NCBI GenBank assembly: GCA_026392765.1
Contig: JAPLBL010000034.1
Coordinates: forward strand, 1 to 45,110
Length of the DNA: 45,110 bases
Direction: 5' to 3'
From: Actinomycetota bacterium
GTDB lineage: Bacteria; Actinomycetota; Actinomycetes; Nanopelagicales; Nanopelagicaceae
Positions 26,506 through 33,657 of this stretch are shown one piece after another. The notes below the pieces were generated by a model, which worked only from the letters and a program-made list of their open reading frames with translations, was not told the DNA's origin and made no database searches. Position 1 is the stretch's first letter. Every line of letters starts with the position of its first letter. Made by a program: the position numbers and the translations under genes.

Positions 26506-27594
26506 AGATTTTTCGCGCACAATCAACTGAGAAACAATTGCTTCAATTGCCTTAGCACTTGGGCTATCAGGTGCTGAGATCACCACAGGAGCGCCCGCAT
26601 CTCCACCTTCGCGAAGATCTGGGCTAAAGGGAATCTTTCCTAGTAGCGGCACATCAGATCCCACTAATTGTGAGAGACGTCGAGAAGTTTCTTCTCCCCC
26701 GCCCTCACCAAAGAGTGAAGTAAGTTCGCCACATTTTGCACATGGATAGGCAGACATATTCTCAATCACGCCAATAACACGTTGGTGAATTTGATGCGCG
26801 ATACGTCCTGCACGTTCTGCAACTTCAGCTGCTGCAACTTGTGGGGTAGTCACTACAACTATCTCTGATGATGGAACTAGTTGGCCTAATGAGATTGCAA
26901 GATCGCCTGTTCCAGGTGGAAGATCGATATAGAGAAGATCAAGATCGCCCCAATATGCATCAGAGAGCAACTGCTCAAGAACGCGGTGCAGTAGTGGTCC
27001 ACGATATGCGATGGCATCGGAGCGCTCTGGCTTAAACATCTCCATGGAGACTGTCTTCACACCGAAAGATTCCAGAGGAATAAACATCTGATCAATTGCT
27101 GTGGGACGCTGACCAATCAGGCCCATCAGGCGAGGAATCGAGTGTCCGTAGACATCAGCATCAAGAATTCCAACGCGCAAGCCCTTTTGCGCAGATGACA
27201 CTGCAAGATTGGCAGTCAGTGAAGATTTACCAACACCGCCTTTGCCTGATGCAACTCCAATTACGCGAGTGAGTGAATCCTTCTGAGCAAAGGAGATAAA
27301 ACTTTCACGGCCATTACGAAGAAGCTTTTTAATGTTGGCTCTTTGCTCTTCATCCATCACGCCGAATGTGAGCTCTATGGCAGAGATGCCCTCCACGGCA
27401 GTCACAGCACTTTCAATATCTTTCTGCAGGCGATCGCGCATAGGACATCCTGAAATGGTCAGGAGAATCTCTAAATGGGCAATGGAGCCTTTGATTTCAA
27501 CAGATTTAACCATCCCAAGCTCAGGAAGAGCTCTGTGAAGTTCAGGGTCCTGGACAGTTGCAAGCGCTGCGTGGACTGACTCAAGAGTTGTCAT
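26476..27594 (-). CDS. mrp: Mrp/ApbC iron-sulfur cluster carrier ATPase
   Basis: A 372-residue P-loop ATPase that carries and delivers Fe-S clusters. The N-terminal MIP18/DUF59 domain (1-95) contains the single cysteine motif ISGCPMRDRL. The NTPase domain has the deviant Walker A GVASGKGGVGKSS near 115, DLPPGTGD, and the cluster-binding CAKC pair near residue 280. ATG 27594 overlaps the tatB stop by four bases. The arrangement mrp - tatB - htrA is the actinobacterial one (Rv1229c-Rv1223). Its 3' end overlaps DUF1003 tail to tail by 30 bases. Confidence 0.94.
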   Translation of the reverse strand: MTTLESVHAALATVQDPELHRALPELGMVKSVEIKGSIAHLEILLTISGCPMRDRLQKDIESAVTAVEGISAIELTFGVMDEEQRANIKKLLRNGRESFISFAQKDSLTRVIGVASGKGGVGKSSLTANLAVSSAQKGLRVGILDADVYGHSIPRLMGLIGQRPTAIDQMFIPLESFGVKTVSMEMFKPERSDAIAYRGPLLHRVLEQLLSDAYWGDLDLLYIDLPPGTGDLAISLGQLVPSSEIVVVTTPQVAAAEVAERAGRIAHQIHQRVIGVIENMSAYPCAKCGELTSLFGEGGGEETSRRLSQLVGSDVPLLGKIPFSPDLREGGDAGAPVVISAPDSPSAKAIEAIVSQLIVREKSLLGVRLGLA

Positions 27595-27899
27595 AGAAGA
27601 TCAGGATCTATTGTGCTTGTGCGCTTAGAAGTTGCGGGGGTTGAATCATCATCATCTAAGACGTTAGAGAGCTGCTTCTTGATAAAACTCTTTGGGTTCA
27701 AATCGGTAGGTTTGAGATCTTCAAAACCTGGCCCTAGATTATCTTTGAGCTCTTCTGTGGCCTTCGATGCCATTTCGCGGATGCGCTTTACAAACTTTGC
27801 AGCATCAACGGCCAAATTCGGCAGGCGCTCTGGGCCGATAAGAATCATCGCAAGAATCGCAAGGCCAACTAACTCGCCCGCACCAAAATCGAAGAACAT
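27591..27899 (-). CDS. tatB: Twin-arginine translocase subunit TatB
   Basis: A 102-residue TatA/B family protein: short periplasmic N-terminus, one membrane helix (about 7-22, LVGLAILAMILIGPERLP), hinge glycine-proline, an amphipathic helix (LAVDAAKFVKRIREMASKA) and a charged tail. The IGPERLP motif with its glutamate favours TatB over TatA. It recognises folded Tat substrates together with TatC, which is not in this window. It follows htrA by 19 bases and is coupled to mrp. Confidence 0.9.
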   Translation of the reverse strand: MFFDFGAGELVGLAILAMILIGPERLPNLAVDAAKFVKRIREMASKATEELKDNLGPGFEDLKPTDLNPKSFIKKQLSNVLDDDDSTPATSKRTSTIDPDLL

Positions 27900-27918
27900 A
27901 GTGGTGAACCTTACTCTG

Positions 27919-29037
27919 CTACTTCGAAGCCGTCAGCGTCAAAGTTGCTGACTTAGATTCAGAGCCACGCTTATATGTCACAACGACTGAATCTGCGATG
28001 TTAAGGGATCGAATCGTCACGATGAGCTCTTCGGGAGAAGTAATGGGGCGGCCATCTATCGCTGTGATGATGTCACCTGATTTCAAGCCAGCTTTGGCTG
28101 CAGGCCCGCCTGGCAAGATTGCCTGTGCATTCTTTGCAATCATCGCGCCGTCGCCTGAGAAATTCATATCGACAGAGATTCCCATAACTGGATATGTTGC
28201 TTTGCCATTCTTAATCAATTGATCTGCAGTCTTACGTGCTTGGTTGATGGGAATTGCAAATCCCAAACCAATGGAGCCCGTCTGCGAGCTAAAGCTTGAA
28301 CCAAGGGATGCAATCGCAGAGTTAACGCCGATAACGGAACCTGTTGCATCTACAAGTGGTCCTCCAGAGTTTCCTGGATTAATAGCTGCATCTGTTTGCA
28401 ACGCATTGATAAATGAATTTTCAGAGCTGGATTCACCAGCAGTCACAGCGCGGTCTTTGGCGCTAATGATTCCGAGTGTGACAGTGCCTGTTAATCCCAG
28501 TGGTGAACCGATTGCTATCACTGAATCTCCGACTGCAACCTTGTCGCTATCGCCAAATTGAAGTGCCTTGAGTGATGCGCCAACAATTTTAAGGACGGCC
28601 AAGTCATAGGAGCTATCGCGCCCAACAACTTTTGCATCAAAAGATGATCCGTCATTGAGGCGAACAGTGATATCTCCCCCGCTCGTTACGGAGGCTGCAA
28701 TTACATGGTTATTGGTAAGAATGTATCCGCTGCTATCGATGACAAAACCTGATCCAGTTGAACCACCATTGGAAGATTTGGCCTCGATTGAGACTACTGA
28801 TGGCAATACGCGCTGTGCTATTTCTGCAACAGAACCAGCTGGTCTCTCAATGGCAGATGTGGATTTCACTAAGTTCACCGAGCGACCAAAGAGTGATCCA
28901 GATGATGAAGCACCAAAAGCTCCAGCGATGACGCCAACAACAAGGGCTAAAACAATGGCAGAACGCAAAGTGATGTTCTTGCCAAGTCCGCTCTTACTGG
29001 GAGCATCCCACCAAGGGCCACCGTTATTTATGCTCAT
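27919..29037 (-). CDS. htrA: HtrA/DegP-type membrane-anchored serine protease
   Basis: A 372-residue envelope protease: cytoplasmic N-terminus, one membrane helix (about 24-42), a trypsin-like domain with the triad His111 (LTNNHVI), Asp145 (YDLAVLK) and Ser224 (NPGNSGGPL), and one PDZ domain (about 280-370) with the peptide-binding loop and GDIITAIDG. It degrades or refolds damaged exported proteins. In M. tuberculosis its orthologue lies beside sigE and rseA; neither is here. It follows the O-methyltransferase stop by 12 bases and so belongs to the pepA operon. Confidence 0.93.
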   Translation of the reverse strand: MSINNGGPWWDAPSKSGLGKNITLRSAIVLALVVGVIAGAFGASSSGSLFGRSVNLVKSTSAIERPAGSVAEIAQRVLPSVVSIEAKSSNGGSTGSGFVIDSSGYILTNNHVIAASVTSGGDITVRLNDGSSFDAKVVGRDSSYDLAVLKIVGASLKALQFGDSDKVAVGDSVIAIGSPLGLTGTVTLGIISAKDRAVTAGESSSENSFINALQTDAAINPGNSGGPLVDATGSVIGVNSAIASLGSSFSSQTGSIGLGFAIPINQARKTADQLIKNGKATYPVMGISVDMNFSGDGAMIAKNAQAILPGGPAAKAGLKSGDIITAIDGRPITSPEELIVTIRSLNIADSVVVTYKRGSESKSATLTLTASK

Positions 29038-29049
29038 AGGATTATTCTG

Positions 29050-29676
29050 CTACAACTTAGTTGCGAGCAATAATCCATCACCCGTTGGGATAAGAGAGCT
29101 CACCCACGAATCCGTATCGCCCTTAATCAACTTCCCGGCTTCGCGCAGAGCAATGGTCTTTGGATCACGTTGAGCAGGATCGTGAACTTTTGAGCCACCG
29201 AAGAAGTTATCGATAACAAAGACTCCACCGCTTCGAAGAATGCGATGTGCTTCAGAGATTGCAAAGGATAAATCCTCAGGATTATGGCGGTATACGACTA
29301 AGTCATATGCGCGATCAGTGAGCTTTGTCATGACATCCATGACTGAATTGGTGATGAATCGATAGCGTGATTGAGCAATGTCAGCATCTGCCATTGCAAG
29401 CTTTGCGATAGATGTATGTTCCATCTCGTCATCGATTGAAGTAAGAGTTCCGCTTGCAATCATTCCTTCAAGAATCCAGAGTGAACCCACACCAGAACCA
29501 GTTCCGATTTCAACAACTGATTGCGCATCAAGGAGATGGGCAAGGTGACGAAGATATGGACCTGTGCCTTGAGATGCATCAAGGGTGCCGAGTTCTAGTC
29601 CTCGTGCACGTGCAGCAATCTTTACCGCATCTTCTGCAATGAAGGATTCTGCATAAGAGTGCGGGTTGTTGTTCAT
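29050..29676 (-). CDS. SAM-dependent O-methyltransferase (class I, Rv1220c-like)
   Basis: A 208-residue methyltransferase of the catechol/caffeoyl-CoA O-methyltransferase family. The SAM loop is VVEIGTGSGVGSLWI near residue 60, followed by TSIDDEMEHTSIAK and the metal-site-like VIDNFFGGSKVHDP. ATG 29676 (MNNNPHSYAESFIAEDA) overlaps the pepA stop as ATGA and is preferred to an ATG six codons upstream. In M. tuberculosis the orthologue sits beside sigE-rseA-htrA-tatB. The substrate is unknown. Confidence 0.9.
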   Translation of the reverse strand: MNNNPHSYAESFIAEDAVKIAARARGLELGTLDASQGTGPYLRHLAHLLDAQSVVEIGTGSGVGSLWILEGMIASGTLTSIDDEMEHTSIAKLAMADADIAQSRYRFITNSVMDVMTKLTDRAYDLVVYRHNPEDLSFAISEAHRILRSGGVFVIDNFFGGSKVHDPAQRDPKTIALREAGKLIKGDTDSWVSSLIPTGDGLLLATKL

Positions 29677-31154
29677 GAGAGAGACAATATCCAATCGATG
29701 AAGAAACGCACGCCGAATCCAGTGCCGCCTTTAGCATTTTCTCCAGAATCAGTTTCGCTACGGCCAGTTCCTGCAATATCTAGGTGTACCCAGCGAGACT
29801 CTCCAACAAAGTGCTCGAGATAGAGAGCTGCGGTGACAGAACCAGCTGAGTAATCGCCCTTATCTGCAGCATGGTTGAGATCTGCAACATCGCTTTCAAG
29901 TGAATCGCGGTAATCATCTATCAATGGCATATGCCAGACGCGTTCGCCGGAAGATTCACCAATTGAGACGAGCTCTTTGGCCAGTTTTTCATCGCGCGTG
30001 TAGAGAGCGGCATATTGGCGACCAAGGCCAAGCGTTGCCGAACCTGTCAAAGTTGCAATATCAAATAGGTAATCAGGATCGAGATTTTCGACGGCATATG
30101 CCAAACCATCTGCAAGAACGAGGCGACCCTCTGCATCGGTATTAATGATTTCAACGGTTGTTCCACCATATTGTGTAATGACATCAGATGGACGTTGTGA
30201 TGTGCCAGAGAGTGAATTCTCAGCACACATCATCAGCACTGTAACCTTTACTTGTGGCTGTAAATCTGGAAGAGCGCCTATCGTTGCAAGGGCTGCAGCA
30301 GCACCTGCCATATCGCTCTTCATCGCCGTCATAAACTCATAAGGGCGCTTGAGTGAAATACCACCAGTATCGAAAGTAATTCCCTTACCAACAATGACAA
30401 CATGAGGAAGCGCTGCAGCCGAACGTGCCTTGCCCTTAGGGATATATGTAATCTCGATAAATCGTGGGCCTGGCTTAGGTGATGAATTACCTACCGCTCG
30501 AAGACCGCCAAATTGTGCAAGCTCTTTACCTGCAAGAACGGATATTGATAAACCTTTTTCTTCGGCAATCTTCTTCGCCTCTTGCGCCATCCATAATGGA
30601 TTCTTGATATTAGATGGTGTGTGGATCAAATCACGCGCTGTATAGAGGGCTCGAGCTATAACACCTGCTTCAGAGACCGATGCGCCATCTTTAGTTGCAA
30701 TTGCAATCGTGGCAATTTCTGCTGGTTTTCCAGTCTTGAGATTCCACGTATATGCACCCAGGAGTATTGAGACTCCGTGGGCGCGAATTTCTGCTCGAGA
30801 TTGGCAAACAAGTGAGATGAGTTCGATCGCCTTGCCACGCACTTTACGACCCAGTGATGCCCCTGCTGCGCGAAGTGAGGCAAGTGAGCCATCACCGACT
30901 GCAACGAGATAGAGGCGATCTACTGTGGAGTCTTTATGGAGGACGGGGATTTCAAAGAGCTCCCCCGCTTTTCCTGAAGGCGTAAAGAAAGTGATTTCAT
31001 CGATGAGGTTAATCCCAAAGTACTTTTCAAGGGATGAAATTAAGCGAGCGCTACCAACGAGCTCAATATTTTCATCGTTCTTCTTAGTAAAACCAAGTGC
31101 AAGGACATCTGCGCTAATAAGCGCTTCGAGGTCAGGTGCGACTGTGTGAAGAAT
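29673..31154 (-). CDS. pepA: Leucyl aminopeptidase (M17), no standard start codon visible
   Basis: Two-metal M17 peptidase releasing N-terminal residues from peptides. The catalytic domain shows GKGITFDTGGISLK, KSDMAGAAAA, ENSLSGTSQRPSD and the signature NTDAEGRLVLADGLAYA. The frame is continuous upstream of the first GTG (30842), encoding ILHTVAPDLEALISADVLALG and further family-like N-domain sequence back to the DUF3117 stop (31172-31170), which is in the same frame. Between that stop and 30842 there is no ATG, GTG or TTG in frame. I place the start at ATT 31154, with AGGA just upstream; this gives 493 residues, the usual PepA length. Starting at GTG 30842 would remove the N-domain. Confidence 0.85.
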   Translation of the reverse strand: MLHTVAPDLEALISADVLALGFTKKNDENIELVGSARLISSLEKYFGINLIDEITFFTPSGKAGELFEIPVLHKDSTVDRLYLVAVGDGSLASLRAAGASLGRKVRGKAIELISLVCQSRAEIRAHGVSILLGAYTWNLKTGKPAEIATIAIATKDGASVSEAGVIARALYTARDLIHTPSNIKNPLWMAQEAKKIAEEKGLSISVLAGKELAQFGGLRAVGNSSPKPGPRFIEITYIPKGKARSAAALPHVVIVGKGITFDTGGISLKRPYEFMTAMKSDMAGAAAALATIGALPDLQPQVKVTVLMMCAENSLSGTSQRPSDVITQYGGTTVEIINTDAEGRLVLADGLAYAVENLDPDYLFDIATLTGSATLGLGRQYAALYTRDEKLAKELVSIGESSGERVWHMPLIDDYRDSLESDVADLNHAADKGDYSAGSVTAALYLEHFVGESRWVHLDIAGTGRSETDSGENAKGGTGFGVRFFIDWILSLS

Positions 31155-31169
31155 TTTCCTAAATCCGCT

Positions 31170-31349
31170 CTACTTCTTAATGAGGGCAACAGCGGCTTCA
31201 AGAGCTGCGCTGAGGTTATTTGCTTCCTGTGGGTTGAGTTCAACTACCAGGCGCCCGCCGCCTTCGAGAGGAATTCGCATAACGAGTGAGCGTGCTTCCT
31301 TAGTTACTTCCATTGGTCCATCACCGGTACGAGGTTTCATAGCTGCCAT
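31170..31349 (-). CDS. DUF3117 family protein
   Basis: A 59-residue protein, function unknown, nearly invariant across actinobacteria: it begins MAAMKPRTGDGPMEVTKE and continues with MRIPLEGGGRLVVELNPQEA and a helical end. It has the strongest ribosome site of its region, AAGGAG seven bases before the ATG. Its TAG stop is in frame with pepA and only five sense codons precede the proposed pepA start, so the two are linked. A stem-loop lies 38 bases upstream of its start. Confidence 0.92.
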   Translation of the reverse strand: MAAMKPRTGDGPMEVTKEARSLVMRIPLEGGGRLVVELNPQEANNLSAALEAAVALIKK

Positions 31350-31387
31350 GGTGGGGACTCCTTGTTGGTCTGACTTCGGGCGGGGAA

Positions 31388-31405
31388 ACTTTCCTCAGGG
31401 AAAGT
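31388..31405 (-). promoter_or_regulatory. Stem-loop in the leader of DUF3117
   Basis: ACTTTCC (31388-31394), loop TCAG, GGAAAGT (31399-31405): a perfect seven-pair hairpin. It lies 38 bases before the DUF3117 ATG in a 112-base gap. It lacks a proper T run (only TTCCCC follows on the minus strand), so it may be a leader regulatory structure or an operator instead of a terminator. Confidence 0.35.
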
Positions 31406-31461
31406 CGAGGGGAGAAGTATCTCGCAGAATGAGCCGAGGGTGAAATCGGCAATAGTGGGCT

Positions 31462-31662
31462 TTAGAGGCCCAATATCGCCTTTAGGCGCGTCTTTCCAGA
31501 CTCAATAACGACAATAACGGCGCGCTCTGGGACAGAGAGCAAGGTTGCAATCTCTCCACTTGATTTAGATCGAAGGTAATGCAAGGTCAAAATGATTCGC
31601 TCTTCTTCAGGAAGAGATGCGAGCAGTTCAGCAAGGGTTTGAGGATTGCTTGAGCTGCTCAT
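31462..31662 (-). CDS. Stand-alone sigma factor region 4-like protein
   Basis: A 66-residue protein matching only the C-terminal part (region 4) of sigma-70 family factors: LAELLASLPEEERIILTLHY, then the helix-turn-helix SSGEIATLLSVPERAVIVVI and a final helix. It has no region 2, so it cannot open promoters alone. ATG 31662 was chosen; TTG 31734 would overlap the SRPBCC gene and add unlike sequence. It lies between SRPBCC and DUF3117. It could be a remnant of an extracytoplasmic sigma factor, or a functional small DNA-binding or RNA-polymerase-binding protein. Confidence 0.7.
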   Translation of the reverse strand: MSSSSNPQTLAELLASLPEEERIILTLHYLRSKSSGEIATLLSVPERAVIVVIESGKTRLKAILGL

Positions 31663-31714
31663 AGGAATAGAGGTTACTCGCTTGATTCTTAAAGAAACCG
31701 AAGAAAAGGGTGAC

Positions 31715-32170
31715 TTAGGTAAAAGATCGAGCAAATCGTGCCAGGGATATGCGCACGCCTACATAGAGAAAAGGAGCAGCAAGCAGAAATATCGCCTTAG
31801 GGGCCACGATCGTTTCTGACCAGTCAAATCGCGTGGATGAGCCATTTATCTCACTGAGTTGAAATGATCCACTTCCCTTTAACACCTTTCCAACATGGTC
31901 AACATCGCAACGGTGTGGAGGTTGCCACTGTGTAACCACCATGAGATCGAGAAGTCCAAGAGATTTTAAACGTGGATAAAACTTATGTAGTGGTCCTGTG
32001 AAAGCAGCAATTGAAGTTCCCACTCCCTCTACTTGATTAGATGTAACCCATACCTTTGTCTGCAACATCCAGTCGCCTTGTGATTTCCAATCTGCAATTT
32101 TCTTCCACACAACTTCACGTGGTGCATCAATGGTCAGGCTAATCGAAAGCGTGTTACTCGACATTTTCAC
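31715..32170 (-). CDS. SRPBCC (START-like) family protein
   Basis: A 151-residue single-domain protein with a helix-grip fold that binds small hydrophobic ligands. It begins with a beta strand and the helix DAPREVVWKKIADWKSQGDW, followed by alternating strands and ending in a long C-terminal helix (APFLYVGVRISLARFARSF). GTG 32170 overlaps the LOG gene stop as GTGA; ATG 32164 is an alternative two codons on. The ligand is unknown. Polyketide-cyclase/dehydratase-like annotation is customary but says nothing firm about function. Confidence 0.8.
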   Translation of the reverse strand: MKMSSNTLSISLTIDAPREVVWKKIADWKSQGDWMLQTKVWVTSNQVEGVGTSIAAFTGPLHKFYPRLKSLGLLDLMVVTQWQPPHRCDVDHVGKVLKGSGSFQLSEINGSSTRFDWSETIVAPKAIFLLAAPFLYVGVRISLARFARSFT

Positions 32171-32706
32171 TTTTTACCGTGAGCAATAGCAACAGCTTCT
32201 TCAACTGTTGTAGTCCAATGCAAGAGATCGCGCATTCCTGGCTTCACAAAATTCTCATTTTCAAGATGCTCAACGAGTGCATGAAGTGGTTGAAATACAC
32301 CATGTGGATCAAGAATGATGACTGGCTTATCATGAAACTTAAGATAGCGGCCAACCCAAATCTCAAAGAGTTCTTCAAGGGTTCCAAGACCACCGGGAAG
32401 GGTTATGAAGGCATCTGATAGATCTTCAATCTTCGCCTTTCGGGTGCGCATGGAATCAACAACTATGAGTTCATCGCTATCGTGATCTGCAAATTCAATA
32501 TCAACAAGTTTCTGAGGAATGATGCCAATTGTCCGGCCACCTTGACTACGAGCACCTCGAGAGATGGCGCCCATTGCAGAGATATGGCCCCCACCGGATA
32601 CGAGTTCAGCGCCGCTTTGTGCAATGCCAGCGCCAAGTTCAAATGCCAAATCGATAAATTTGCTATCAATCGTGGGTGATGAGGAACAAAATACTGCAAT
32701 GCGCAT
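32167..32706 (-). CDS. LOG family protein (TIGR00730 type)
   Basis: A 179-residue Rossmann-fold protein of the LOG (lonely guy) family, whose members hydrolyse nucleoside 5'-monophosphates to base and ribose-5-phosphate. Visible are the N-terminal VFCSSSPTID, the nucleotide loop SGGGHISAMGAIS and the family signature PGGLGTLEELFEIW. The start at 32706 has TATCCT seven bases upstream and no ribosome site. It is divergent from dapD with only 30 bases between the starts. It matches Rv1205 near dapD (Rv1201c). Confidence 0.92.
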   Translation of the reverse strand: MRIAVFCSSSPTIDSKFIDLAFELGAGIAQSGAELVSGGGHISAMGAISRGARSQGGRTIGIIPQKLVDIEFADHDSDELIVVDSMRTRKAKIEDLSDAFITLPGGLGTLEELFEIWVGRYLKFHDKPVIILDPHGVFQPLHALVEHLENENFVKPGMRDLLHWTTTVEEAVAIAHGKK

Positions 32707-32713
32707 GAGGGAC

Positions 32714-32719
32714 AGGATA
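32714..32719 (-). promoter_or_regulatory. Leaderless -10 element of LOG gene
   Basis: TATCCT on the minus strand, seven bases before ATG 32706. It lies five bases from the dapD -10 on the other strand, within a 30-base gap. Confidence 0.5.
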
Positions 32720-32724
32720 GGGGT

Positions 32725-32730
32725 TAGGCT
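32725..32730 (+). promoter_or_regulatory. Leaderless -10 element of dapD
   Basis: TAGGCT, six bases before ATG 32737. Its -35 region would fall inside the LOG gene. Confidence 0.5.
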
Positions 32731-32736
32731 TAGAAC

Positions 32737-33654
32737 ATGTCTTCTTTAGCTCATGGCCATGGAATCGCAACACTTGCGGGTTCAACAGTTCTCGATGTGT
32801 GGTTTCCATCCCCTGCTTTAGGAGCACTTGCTGGCACACCTGATGCAACCCTGACATCGATGGTCGGAAGCGATGAAGCCCGCGGTGTCACACGCGAATT
32901 AGTCTCAATTGAAATTGATCTCACTGTTGCGCCAAAAGATGCAAAAGATGCTTATCTTCGACTTCACCTACTTTCACATCGACTTGTTAAGCCGCATGGT
33001 CAATCCCTTGAAGGAATCTTTGGCTTACTGACAAATGTTGTCTGGACATCTGCTGGAGCTTGCGCAGTCGATGGTTTTGAAGCCACACGAGCCAAGCTCA
33101 AAGCTAAACATGGACATGTCTCAGTATTCAGTGTCGATAAATTCCCTCGCATGGTTGATTACGTCATTCCTTCTGGGGTTCGAATTGCCGATGCAGACCG
33201 CGTTCGACTCGGTGCATACCTTTCCTCTGGCACAACTGTGATGCATGAAGGTTTTGTTAACTTCAATGCTGGAACTCTCGGTACTTCAATGGTGGAAGGA
33301 CGTATTTCAGCAGGAGTCGTTGTCGGAGATGGAACAGATGTTGGTGGCGGTGCATCCATCATGGGCACTCTCAGCGGTGGTGGTAAAGAGGTAATTTCAA
33401 TCGGTGAGAAGTGTCTTCTCGGTGCTAATTCAGGACTTGGAATCTCACTCGGAGATAACTGCGTCATTGAAGCAGGTACATACATCACAGCTGCAGCAAA
33501 GGTGAAGCTGCCTGATGGCGAGATTGTAAAAGCTGGAACTCTCTCTGGTGCTAATAATCTTTTATTCCGTCGCAACTCACTTACTGGTGGACTTGAAGCG
33601 GTAATGCGTACCGGCACCTGGGGCGGATTGAACTCAGTTCTCCACGCTAATTAA
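32737..33654 (+). CDS. dapD: Tetrahydrodipicolinate N-succinyltransferase (actinobacterial DapD)
   Basis: A 305-residue enzyme that puts a succinyl group on tetrahydrodipicolinate in diaminopimelate and lysine synthesis. The N-terminal half is the actinobacterial trimerisation domain (TVLDVWFPSPALGALAG; PSGVRIADADRVRLGAYL). The C-terminal half is a left-handed beta-helix of hexapeptide repeats (ISAGVVVGDGTDVGGGASIM onward). It supplies the substrate branch that DapC (14566-15663) continues. It ends three bases from the convergent spoIID-like stop. Confidence 0.94.
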   Translation: MSSLAHGHGIATLAGSTVLDVWFPSPALGALAGTPDATLTSMVGSDEARGVTRELVSIEIDLTVAPKDAKDAYLRLHLLSHRLVKPHGQSLEGIFGLLTNVVWTSAGACAVDGFEATRAKLKAKHGHVSVFSVDKFPRMVDYVIPSGVRIADADRVRLGAYLSSGTTVMHEGFVNFNAGTLGTSMVEGRISAGVVVGDGTDVGGGASIMGTLSGGGKEVISIGEKCLLGANSGLGISLGDNCVIEAGTYITAAAKVKLPDGEIVKAGTLSGANNLLFRRNSLTGGLEAVMRTGTWGGLNSVLHAN

Positions 33655-33657
33655 TAT

